From assembly GCA_004151065.3 (NCBI GenBank), contig NWUY0300037892.1:16226-30630 (forward strand): 14,405 bases of DNA, given 5' to 3'. Shown here piece by piece: positions 1 to 9,041 of this stretch. The position numbers and the translations under genes were made by a program. The notes under the pieces were generated by a model. That model was not told the DNA's origin. It worked only from the letters and a program-made list of their open reading frames with translations, and made no database searches. The DNA is from Larix sibirica (Eukaryota; Streptophyta; Pinopsida; Pinales; Pinaceae). Each line of letters opens with the position of its first letter. Position 1 is the stretch's first letter.

Positions 1-265
1 TTATGTAATAAATATCGAATGATTTTTTATTTACATGTTTATCCAAGAGGAATGGGTACCAGATTTGTATATCTTATGGAGGGTTTCCTTGACACTTCCT
101 CTCAACCTTCCTTGTTGACAATACTATCATCGACAAAGTGTTACCCATTTCTATGTTGGCTGAAGGGTCATCTATGCTTTCGTCTTGATACACCTCTTCG
201 AGGATGATATTATCTAGTAGGAATGTTTTCCCATTTAAAAGTTCATCCTTGTCCTCACCATTTTT
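1..265 (-). repeat. Fragment of degenerate ~56-bp tandem repeat family (block A)
   Basis: This stretch shares phrases with the block just upstream of the LINE. An 'actatcatc' core followed by an 'aagtgt..accc' phrase occurs near 125-152 and recurs near 8731 and 8968. A 'gaagggtcatct' phrase near 163 matches 'gaagggtcacct' near 8765. Reverse-complemented, these phrases resemble the unit of the main array at 5990-8190, so the block lies in the opposite orientation to that array. About four diverged units are visible; the left end is cut by the window edge and the right end is vague. The open frame at 19-207 is a by-product of the repeat and shows no protein-like features. Confidence 0.55.
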
Positions 266-1186
266 AGGTTACTCTTATCCAATGTGATGTTATAGGTCTT
301 AAAAAATACACAATCCTTTTCCTCAAAATTAATAAAAATTGTATTGAATCAATATTAATAATTAATGAAAAAATAGTTATGATTGAAATATTGTTTCTTA
401 TTTGGAATTCAAAATGGTTAAATAATTTTTAGGATACCGTTGATGTTTATTTTACACTTATGCGTTATTTTTAAATGTAGAGTTTTTATAGGATCAGTGA
501 ATTAGTACTTTTATTTTATATGAATTCATTTTTGGTATCTTTGTAAATTTTAGAAATGTCTTCTAAAATGATTGGTTGTGAAATGGATGTGGATCTTCTT
601 TCAAATGGATTGAAAGGTTTTGAAGGAATATCTTTACCCTATAGATTACACAATAGTGACATCAAATCTTTGAGAGGAACTGTTCAAAGTGTATACATTT
701 CTTTCGATATTGTTTATCATTCTTTTGAATATTTGACTTTATTAAGGTTTTACACCTAGGGTGACTTTTGTTTTTATATCCTTGATCTCGACAGGTGATC
801 TTACAAAATGTTTGGTTTGAAAGGTGGATAACCATAAGTCGCTCATAACTTCTAGGTTCCTCCCGAGCCGAGGTTAATTCATAGCTGTCTCAATTGATAT
901 ATCTGTGTTCTGTGCATCCTCATATTGTTTCTGGTATTTTAAATATTAAAACTTCTAGGTATTAATCCTTGGCAGGTTTGCAAGTGGATGGGCATGGAAT
1001 TCTCCTTTAACCAAGTAATGATTTCTTACCTCTATGAGAGTTAATATTTGAGCATATGGATTTCAATAGATTACTCATCTAGGCTTATTTATCACTTAGT
1101 AGGTCTCGTCCTATTAAGGAAATCCTATTCGACCTTGGTTGAATCGTAACCCTGGCTCGAATGGATGAATAAGTTTCCTTAAATTT
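266..1186. other. AT-rich non-coding DNA
   Basis: No repeat unit, RNA gene or long open frame is visible here apart from the weak exon-like segment at 552-689, listed separately. Base composition is strongly A+T rich, with runs of alternating T and A around 330-480. The sequence from about 1090 onward leads into the EcoRI-containing repeats without a sharp border. Confidence 0.5.
552..689 (+). other. Possible orphan exon-like segment, unrecognised protein
   Basis: An ATG at 556 opens a 67-codon frame. Its first ~45 residues look more protein-like than its surroundings: mixed composition, with acidic and polar residues such as EMDVDLLSNGLKGFEG. It follows a T-rich tract ending in TTTTAG (about 549-554), which resembles a plant splice acceptor. 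A GTATAC near 690 could act as a donor, after which the frame turns into AT-rich sequence. I do not recognise the family, and no partner exon is visible within 1 kb on either side. It may be a chance frame or a relic exon carried by a repeat. Frame and signals are seen; exon status is inference. Confidence 0.15.
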
Positions 1187-1334
1187 TGTTTGGGTTTAAA
1201 ATTATGAATTAAATTGACCATCTAAACAATAATCTCTATCCATGGCTCGTTAATAACAAGGGGGTCTGTATTGTTTAATTGGGGTTTCCACTCTCAAGCC
1301 ATAAACAACCTATTTTATATATTGTTTGGGTTTA

Positions 1335-1706
1335 AAATTATGAATTCAATTCATCATCTTGACTGTAAGCTTTGCCCAAGGCTCATTAATAATAGGGGGG
1401 TCTATATTGTTTAATGGTGTTTCCCCCCTCAAGCCATAAATAAGCTCTTTTATATATTGTTTGGGTTTAAATTTTGTTTGAGTTTAAAATTATAAATTCA
1501 ATTGACCAACTTGATTGTAAGCTCCATCCATGGATAGTTAATAATAGGGGGGTTTATATTGTTTAATTGGGGTTTCTACCCTCAAGCCATAAACAAGCTC
1601 TTTTATATATTGTTTGGGTTTAAAATTATGAATTCAATTGACCAGCTCAATTGTAATCTTTGTTCAGGGTTCGTTAATAATAAGGGATTTTGTATTGTTT
1701 AATTGA
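1335..1706 (+). repeat. First copy of 372-bp segment ending at an N
   Basis: This block recurs almost base for base at 1708-2079, directly after the N at 1707, with a constant offset of 373. By eye the copies differ at only a few bases, for example a T run near 1771 and a C run near 1801 in the second copy. The first copy ends exactly at the N and the second starts exactly after it, which is the geometry of an unmerged contig overlap. Confidence 0.9.
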
Positions 1707-1707
1707 N
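1707..1707. other. Single N, probable scaffold junction
   Basis: One undetermined base separates two near-identical 372-bp segments. It most likely marks a contig join of arbitrary gap size rather than an ambiguous base. Confidence 0.8.
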
Positions 1708-2079
1708 AAATTATGAATTCAATTCATCATCTTGACTGTAAGCTTTGCCCAAGGCTCATTAATAATAGGGGGGTCTATATTTTTTAATGGTGTTTCCCCC
1801 CCCAAGCCATAAATAAGCTCTTTTATATATTGTTTGGGTTTAAATTTTGTTTGAGTTTAAAATTATAAATTCAATTGACCAACTTGATTGTAAGCTCCAT
1901 CCATGGATAGTTAATAATAGGGGGGTTTATATTGTTTAATTGGGGTTTCTACCCTCAAGCCATAAACAAGCTCTTTTATATATTGTTTGGGTTTAAAATT
2001 ATGAATTCAATTGACCAGCTCAATTGTAATCTTTGTTCAGGGTTCGTTAATAATAAGGGATTTTGTATTGTTTAATTGA
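1708..2079 (+). repeat. Second copy of 372-bp segment starting at an N
   Basis: Near-identical to 1335-1706. Sequence continues past its end at 2079 into material that is itself copied after the next N, so this block shares 34 bp (2046-2079) with the 1377-bp duplicate. Confidence 0.9.
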
Positions 2080-3422
2080 GATTTCCAACCTCAACCATAA
2101 ACAAGATCTTTTATATATGTAATGTATAACTCTAATTACGACCAAAAGATTTTGCAAAGGTTATATTCAGTGAGTTAACCTTCTAGTTAAGTTTTATATG
2201 AATACAATACTTTGCATTATTTGTTTAAGTTTTATGTGGATACAATACTTTGTATTATTTCTATAGTTTATTATGGTTCGAAAATTGATTATGATTTTTA
2301 TATGTTTTTGTTTTTGGTAAAGACTAGACTGTGTATGTGCACAATAATTATAGTTTCAGAACAAATATTATTAATTTTTATAGGTTTTGAAAAAACAATT
2401 CTTATATTTTTATTTAAAGACCATTGTTAAATTTTTGAAACAAACTCTATGGAATAGTTAGTTTGGAAATACTCCTATGGCACCCTCAAATACCTCTATG
2501 GCACTTAGTATATGTAATTTCTACAACTAATATATGTGACTCTAAGATTTTTTGAAGATTTCCAATGGAGTCCAAACAAAACAAACTATATCCAGAAAAT
2601 GTAGAAAAAGTAGAATATTTAGACTACTCCATATAAAACTATTTCCTTGAAAAAATCCAACTCTATATGGTTTATTCTTGGGTTATTTCCTAGTATCGAT
2701 GGATTTTTCGACATACATGTTTATGATTAATAATCTAGTTATTTATTGTATTATACGTACATATAGTTTTAGTAATATTCCATTTAATATTCAAGTAATA
2801 TTTTTTGTTCATCCCCTAAAATGTATACATTACTTATCTACATGATATAAAAAGATTTGATGTTTCTTTTCTTGTAATTTGTATAACAAAATCATTATCA
2901 TAATTATACTAAGTGTTTAATGTTTATTTACTCCATTCCCCTTACATATTATCTAAAGCAATGTTTGTATTACATATAATAGTTACGGAATTGATTACTT
3001 TTACTATTTGCAGACAATGATAATGCCAAATTGCTTATATGCATAAACACTAACATTGCCAAAATACTTTTCTATATGTCATAATAGCAATACGGTAGTA
3101 TTAATTGTATAAATGCATTTCATTGTATTTTTTTTAACATTATTCCCAAATAACTTTCTTTGCAAAATTCAAAAAGATAATCACATTCATATATGAACAT
3201 GAGTATAGAAATAACTCCATACTTTGATATCAAAAGATTAAGAAACTAAACCAGTAGGTCCACCAACCCTAATCATAAATGCTCTTAGGCACTTAAGCTG
3301 TTATTTGAGATGCCACCCCAAACTAATCTATAATTTCACTAAGCAATTTAAACTTAACTTCTAACAATTTTCCATATGTCTTAATATATATAGTTTAAAC
3401 CACTTACTTTGTTCTCATTGAG
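2046..3422 (+). repeat. First copy of 1377-bp duplicated segment
   Basis: This AT-rich segment recurs at 3424-4800 with a constant offset of 1378 and no net insertion or deletion. I count about a dozen substitutions by eye, near 1% divergence. The first copy ends at the N at 3423. It has no convincing gene: the 72-codon open frame at 2212-2430 is Ile/Phe/Leu-rich, as translated AT-rich DNA usually is, and its twin at 3590-3808 exists only because of the duplication. Within the segment, 2453-3332 has imperfect inverted termini, listed separately. Confidence 0.95.
2453..3332. mobile_element. Possible non-autonomous DNA element with imperfect inverted termini
   Basis: The left edge (2453-2506) reads 'atagttagtttgg', then 'ggcaccctcaaata' and 'ggcacttag'. 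The reverse complement of the right edge (3281-3332) reads 'atagattagtttgg', then 'ggcatctcaaata' and 'agtgcctaag', in the same order. The AT-rich interior of about 0.8 kb has no transposase-like frame, as in MITE-class elements. I could not define a clean target-site duplication, and the similarity has gaps, so this remains a suggestion. A second copy lies at about 3831-4710 because the whole segment is duplicated. Confidence 0.25.
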
Positions 3423-3423
3423 N
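3423..3423. other. Single N, probable scaffold junction
   Basis: One undetermined base between the two 1377-bp copies. The final base before it and the final base of the second copy (4800) end at the same point in the repeated sequence. Confidence 0.8.
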
Positions 3424-4800
3424 GTTAATAATAAGGGATTTTGTATTGTTTAATTGAGATTTCCAACCTCAACCATAAACAAGATCTTTTATATATGTAA
3501 TGTATAACTCTAATTACGACCAAAAGATTTTGCAAAGTTTATATTCATTGAGTTAACCTTCTAGTTAAGTTTTATATGAATACAATACTTTGCATTATTT
3601 GTTTAAGTTTTATGTGGATACAATACTTTGTATTATTTCTATAGTTTATTATGGTTCGAAAATTGATTATGATTTTTATATGTTTTTGTTTTTGGTAAAG
3701 ACTAGACTGTGTATGTGCACAATAATTATAGTTTCAGAACAAGTATTATTAATTTTTATAGGTTTTGAAAAAGCAATTCTTATATTTTTATTTAAATACC
3801 ATTGTTAAATTTTTGAAACAAACTCTATGGAATAGTTAGTTTGGAAATACTCCTATGGCACCCTCAAATACCTCTATGGCACTTAGTATATGTAATTTCT
3901 ACAACTAATATATGTGACTCTAAGATTTTTTGAAGATTTCCAGTGGAGTCCAAACAAAACAAACTGTATCCAGAAAATGTAGAAAAAGTAGAATATTTAG
4001 ACTACTCCATATAAAACTATTTCCTTGAAAAAATCCAACTCTATATGGTTTATTCTTGGGTTATTTCCTAGTATCGATGGATTTTTCGACATACATGTTT
4101 ATGATTAATAATCTAGTTATTTATTGTATTATACGTACATATAGTTTTAGTAATATTCCATTCAATATTCAAGTAATATTTTTTGTTCATCCCCTAAAAT
4201 GTATACATTACTTATCTACATGATATAAAAAGATTTGATGTTTCTTTTCTTGTAATTTGTATAACAAAATCATTATCATAATTATACTAAGTGTTTAATG
4301 TTTATTTACTCCATTCCCCTTACATATTATCTAAAGCAATGTTTGTATTACATATAATAGTTACGGAATTGATTACTTTTACTATTTGAAAACAATGATA
4401 ATGCCAAATTGCTTATATGCATAAACACGAACATTGCCAAAATACTTTTCTATATGTCATAATAGCAATACAGTAGTATTAATTGTATAAATGCATTTCA
4501 TTGTATTTTTTTTAACATTATTCCCAAATAACTTTCTTTGCAAAATTCAAAAAGATAATCACATTCATATATGAACATGAGTATAGAAATAACTCCATAC
4601 TTTGATATCAAAAGATTAAGAAACTAAACCAGTAGGTCCACCAACCCTAATCATAAATGCTCTTAGGCACTTAAGCTGTTATTTGAGATGCCACCCCAAA
4701 CTAATCTATAATTTCACTAAGCAATTTAAACTTAACTTCTAACAATTTTCCATATGTCTTAATATATATAGTTTAAACCACTTACTTTGTTCTCATTGAG
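3424..4800 (+). repeat. Second copy of 1377-bp duplicated segment
   Basis: Near-identical to 2046-3422. It continues without interruption into unique sequence after 4800, so this copy is the one joined to the rest of the window. Its first 34 bases also match the last 34 before the N at 1707 (1673-1706). Confidence 0.95.
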
Positions 4801-5206
4801 CTCTCATCCAAAACTAACTAAAAATTGCCTCTCATAGTTTTGTATACCTAACATTCTCACACATGCCCAAAACAGTTTGCAAACAAGAGCTCCTCTGATA
4901 TGCACCAAAATAACTTTTACCAAGTAAGCTAGACTTGCTCGATACTCATAATCCAATGGATCATGGAGTACTTCTAACAATTTTCCATATGTCTTAATAT
5001 ATATAGTTTAAACCACTTACTTTGTTCTCATTGAGTTCTCATCCAAAACTAACTAAAAATTGCCTCTCATAGTTTTGTATACCCAACATTCTCACACATG
5101 CCCAAAACAGTTTGCAAACAAGAGCTCCTCTGATATGCACCAAAATAACTTTTACCAAGTAAGCTAGACTTGCTCGATACTCATAATCCAATGGATCATG
5201 GAGTAC
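4736..5206. repeat. Direct tandem duplication, two units of 235 bp
   Basis: Sequence at 4736-4970 repeats at 4971-5206 with an offset of 235. Both units run from 'cttctaacaattttcc' to 'gatcatggagtac'. Only a few differences are visible, for example 'gagctctc' against 'gagttctc' near 4799/5034 and 'cctaac' against 'cccaac' near 4847/5082. No N separates the units, so this looks like a genuine recent tandem duplication. On the minus strand part of each unit is open (5224 to 5039 gives 61 codons including VKVILVHIRGALVCKLFWAC), but I do not recognise a protein family. Confidence 0.9.
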
Positions 5207-5990
5207 ATCATCGATATGAGCCATGGAAACATGGAAAACAATGAGAACACGTACCCATATCCTTATTCGTGTTTTTGTTTTTATAGTGTAATCACATTTT
5301 TCTATTCTTTTTTGGAACGATCGTGTTTATGGATAAATGGGACACAAGCACTAGATAACTTAGGTGCGGTTTCTTTGTTTTTTAAGACATGATTCTCAAG
5401 TCTATCACTACTTTCTATCAATAAATCACAATTCATTCTCTTTTATCATGTTTGATAGTTAATTTTTTATATTTTTTATAACAAATATAAAAGCTTGTCA
5501 CCATTAAGACAAAGTCCTAAGGAGGTCCTAGATGTCAAAGGAGGACGTTTAAATTTCACGGAGGTGAATGGAAAAGGAGGAGGAAATGGTGAGAAGAAGA
5601 ATGGAGAGGAAAATGAAAAAGGCCGAGGAAGAGGCAAAAAGGGAAATGCAAGTAAGGATAAAATTTGAAGAAGATTAAATTATGTTAAGTTCGATTAAGT
5701 TTATTGAAATTTTCATTATTTAAAAAAATATAAAAATAATATTGTATGAAAAATTATTTAAATTAATATTTAATAGTATAATAGTTGTTCAAAATTTTAT
5801 GAACTGATGATGATTATGATATTTAAAATTTATTCACTTGGTTTTTTTACAATTCTATTTCTATGTTTCAAAAGTTTTAAGATAAAGATTTTTCAATCCC
5901 CATGATATTGATGAGATAAAAGTGAAGAAGACAAGTATTGGAACACATATTTGGAAATTGTTCTTTAATGTGGGTGTACACAAGCAAATC
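5207..5990. other. AT-rich non-coding DNA with a purine-rich tract
   Basis: Most of this stretch is A+T rich and unrecognised. The exception is about 5515-5660, a purine-rich tract on the + strand that is described separately as a possible coding relic. The 64-codon frame at 5198-5392 starts inside the tandem duplication and reads aromatic-rich, AT-driven residues, so I do not treat it as a gene. Confidence 0.5.
5459..5668 (+). other. Open frame encoding a Gly/Lys/Glu/Asn-rich tail, possible coding relic
   Basis: A frame without an ATG is open from just after a TAG at 5456-5458 to a TGA at 5666-5668. From about 5500 it reads a plausible globular start (SPKEVLDVKGGRLNFTEV) followed by a strongly charged, glycine-rich tail with repeated GK, GE and RGRG steps. 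A second frame over the same bases (ATG 5568, TAA 5676-5678) gives 36 residues that are almost all Glu, Lys, Arg and Met, as expected when a purine run is read in another frame. The tract could be the last exon of a decayed gene or only low-complexity DNA. I recognise no family. Confidence 0.2.
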
Positions 5991-8190
5991 TATGAGAAAC
6001 GTATCATCTAGTACAAGGATTTACTGACTATTCCTCAAATATTTTATCGACAAAACGTTTAATCTAGCGGAAGGATTGACTGCCCATTTCTCAAGTTCGG
6101 TGCCTAGGAAGCATATCATTTAGAGGAATGATAGATTGATCCTTTCCTCATATACAATACCTAGAATGTTTATCATATTGATAAATTATTGGACGACCTA
6201 CCCACTAGAGGAACTATTGGCCAATAATTCCTTGAATATGGTACCCACAAAATGTATCATGTAGAGGAATTACAGGTTGATCCTCCCTCAAATACAATTC
6301 CAAGGAAACCTTTATACTATAGTAAGGATGGGTCAATATTTCTTAGATAGGGTAACCCAAAAATGTATGAACTGGAGGAATGATAGGTTGACCCTTCCTC
6401 CATTTTGTAGCCAGAAAACCCATCAGCTAAAGGAAGCATCAGATGAGCTTCCCTAAATAAAAAACCCAGGAATGTATCATCTAGACGGTGGGTTGGTCGT
6501 ACCTTGTTCAACTACTCTACCCAGTAAATGCACCATTTTGTGAAAAGATTGCTCGATATTTCCTCAAATGTATTACAGCGTACTTGTTTCTTCTCGCAGA
6601 ATTTTCGATTGACCTTTGCTCATATACATTATTCAAGAAGCCTATCGTCCAGAATAATGATCAACTAACCCTTCCTCAAATATTGTAGCAGAAAAACCTT
6701 TACACTAGAGGAAGGATTGGTTGGCCCTTCCTGAAATAACATGAAAATGTATAATGTAGAGGAAACACTGATTGGTCCTTTCTCAAATATGCTTCCTATG
6801 AAACCTATCATATAGAGGAAAGATTGGTCGAGCTTTCCCTAAATACGGTATCTAGAAATTGTATCACATAGAGGAAGAATTGGTTGACCCTTCATAAAAT
6901 ACCATACCTAGAAAATGTATATAGAGGAATTATTTGTTGATCCTTCCTCAAATAGGGTTTCCAGAAAACCTATATGCTAGATTAAGGATCGCTTGACCTT
7001 CCTCAAATACAATACCTAAATCCCATATCACATAGAGGAAAGATCGACGGATGTTCCTCTAGTATGCTACACAAGAAACATATCATTTAGATTAAGGATC
7101 AGGTCACACTTACTTAAATATAGTACCCATTAAAGGTATCTTTTACTATAAATATTGGTCACCCCTTCCTCAAATACAATATCCTAGAAACATATCATCT
7201 AGATGAATGATAAGTTTATCCCTATTAAAAAATATGATGTATGCAATTTATCATCTAGAGGAATGATCATCCATCTCTTCCTCAGATATGATACGTTGAA
7301 AACATAACATCAGGTTGAAGGATTCATCGATCGTTCCTCAAATATATGTTACTGAAGAAAAATTTCATCCAGAGCAAGGATCAGTCGTCCATTCCTTGTG
7401 TTTGGTACCCAAGAAATGTATCATCTAAAGAAATGATATGTTGATCATTTTCTCATATGTAGTACCCATAATCTTCTCGATGAATTATTGAATGACCTAT
7501 TTTCTAGAGAAATTATCAAATGGTATTCCTGAAACACAGTACCCAAAAACCATATCACCTAGAGTGAAAATCAGTTGAAATTGCTTAAATAGGGTACCCA
7601 GAAAATGCACCACTTAAATGAATGATTGGATGACACTCCAAAAATAAGATACCCAAGAATGTATGATCCAGTGAAAGCATCTTCCAACCCTTCCTCGAAT
7701 AGGGTACCCACGAAATTGTTCATCTAGAGGGATTATAGTCCAACCCTTCCTCAAATAAATTACCTAGCAAACATTTCCACTACAAGAGGGATCATGCAAT
7801 ATTGCTCAAATTTGGTAACCACCAAAATGTATCACTTAGAGGAATGATCATCCAACCCTTCCTTAAATTTGATGTCCAAGAAAACCATTAACCAGAGGAA
7901 GGATAACTTGAGCCTTCGCAAATAAGGTTCATGGGCATGTATAATTTAGAGGAAGGATTGGTCTTCCCTTCTTCAAATACTCTAAATAGGAAACATTTCA
8001 TTTTGAGCATAGATAAACTATTCCTTTCTCAAATAAATTACAAATTAAATGTATCATCTCCACTAATTATCTGCCAACTTTTCTTTATTTACATTATCCA
8101 TGTAACCTATCATCCAAACTAATTATTAGCTGACACTTCCTCAAATACAGTACCTAGGAAATATATCATCTAGAGGAATGACCTGCCGAA
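5990..8190 (+). repeat. Degenerate minisatellite array, ~56-bp period, about 39 units (block B)
   Basis: A recurring unit combines 'tatcatctagaggaatgat', a 'ggttgacccttcctcaaat' phrase and 'acggtacccagaaaatg'. The 'cttcctcaaat' phrase or close variants occur near 6670, 6728, 6778, 6833, 6890, 6943, 6997, 7054, 7109 and 7166, giving steps of 50-58 bp. Every unit differs from its neighbours by substitutions and small indels, so the array is old and not recently homogenised. Alternate units sometimes carry 'acctatcat' instead of 'atgtatcat', hinting at a two-unit higher-order period near 112 bp. Short open frames here (6317-6511 minus, 6488-6688, 7931-8122) are by-products of the repeat. Confidence 0.85.
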
Positions 8191-8400
8191 TCTTATTCTT
8201 CTTGAACCACCTTTTTTAGGATCCTATACTAGTGAAAGTGTCTCTTGATTTGTTAAAAATATAATAGACTACTATATCTAAAGATTTGTTTAGTATCTTT
8301 GTTAAATTTAACATATAATTCATAGAAAACACGATAAATTCCAAATCCTCATCATTGATTTCTTTACCTTTTTTTGCTCTCATCTAATCAGGTTTGTATG
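8191..8400. other. Spacer between oppositely oriented repeat blocks
   Basis: This AT-rich stretch of about 210 bp shows no recognisable unit of the 56-bp family. It lies where the array changes orientation, so it may contain the inversion breakpoint or a small insertion. No gene is visible. Confidence 0.45.
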
Positions 8401-9006
8401 AGTACTTCATCTTAGCGCTCTCCACTGATAATTCTATCATCAAGAAAGTGTGCCTCGATTTTTATATTTGATGAATGAACACCCATTATTTTCACTTGAC
8501 CAACCTCTTGAAATATATTTTCTTGGAGGAATATTTACTCTATTACTATATATGAGGAAGAGTCTCCCGACTCTTTCACTTGAACCGTACCTCTTTGCAA
8601 ATACTATCCCTTATCAATATTCTATTTCAATTTCTTACTTACATGTGTAACCAAGATCAACGTTCACCATATTGCTATACCTTGGAAAGTGTCACCTAAC
8701 AATTCCTCTTGACCATCCCTTTTGAGAATACTATCATCAAAACATTTTGACCCAGATCCTATATTTCACGAAGGGTCACCTATTATTTCCTCTTGACCCA
8801 TGTTTCATATGAAGTAGGTCTCCTTTCCTTTATTTGATTAATTGTCACCCTAGACATCCTTTTGACCAAACTTTCAAAGGATACTTTTTTGGATAAATTG
8901 TTGCACCATTACTATATAAGAGGAAGGGTCACCTGACACTTTCTCTTTCCACTCCCTATTGATAATACTATCATCAACTATGTGAGACTTGATTCCTATA
9001 TGTTGG
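8400..9006 (-). repeat. 56-bp repeat family in opposite orientation (block C)
   Basis: The phrases 'gaagggtcacct' (about 8765 and 8927), 'aagtgtcacct' (about 8687) and 'ttcctcttgacc' are reverse complements of the 'ggttgacccttcctc' and 'ctagaggaa' phrases of the main array. For example, the reverse complement of 8737-8800 lines up with the block B unit through 'aggtgaccctt' and 'tctgggtc'. Units are strongly diverged. The block ends abruptly at 'tatgttggc' (about 8998-9006); the related passage in block A continues with 'tgaagggtca', placing the LINE junction here. Confidence 0.6.
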
Positions 9007-9041
9007 CAGGCGGTTTGGATGAGTCAGCTACGTAGCATCGC

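Larger units (their letters stand above)
1187..2130 (+). repeat. Tandem repeat array, ~135-152-bp units with EcoRI sites
   Basis: The phrase 'tgtttgggtttaaa' marks unit starts at about 1187, 1323, 1458, 1611, 1831 and 1984. Most units then contain 'attatgaattcaattgacc', a 'taataataggggg' phrase, 'tattgtttaattgggg', 'ctcaagccataaacaag' and 'cttttatatat'. Spacing is about 135-152 bp. The longer unit at 1458 is explained by a partial internal repeat of its first 17 bp (a second 'tgtttgag' at 1475). Units differ by many substitutions, so the array itself is old. The part after the N at 1707 is a near-exact second copy of preceding units and may be an assembly duplicate. The block resembles plant satellite-like DNA; the family is not recognised. 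Confidence 0.8.

Noticed and set aside
1187-2130. Array as an LTR or centromeric satellite
   Set aside because: Too few units and too diverged to call a centromeric satellite, and no TG...CA ends or primer-binding site for an LTR.
2212-2430. 72-codon open frame, repeated at 3590-3808
   Set aside because: Hydrophobic, Ile/Phe-rich reading of AT-rich DNA; the repeat is explained by the 1377-bp duplication, not by conservation of a protein.
5039-5224. Minus-strand 61-codon frame in the 235-bp duplication
   Set aside because: No recognisable domain; its ATG is outside the repeated unit, and the second unit lacks it. A GTAAGT near its end is suggestive of a splice donor but has no supporting exon.
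6317-6688. Short open frames on both strands, also 7931-8122 and 8450-8650
   Set aside because: They lie in the degenerate 56-bp repeats and follow the repeat phrases rather than any protein pattern.
5990-8190. CRISPR-like or regulatory array
   Set aside because: Units are contiguous and all degenerate, with no constant repeats separated by unique spacers; the context is a plant nuclear genome.
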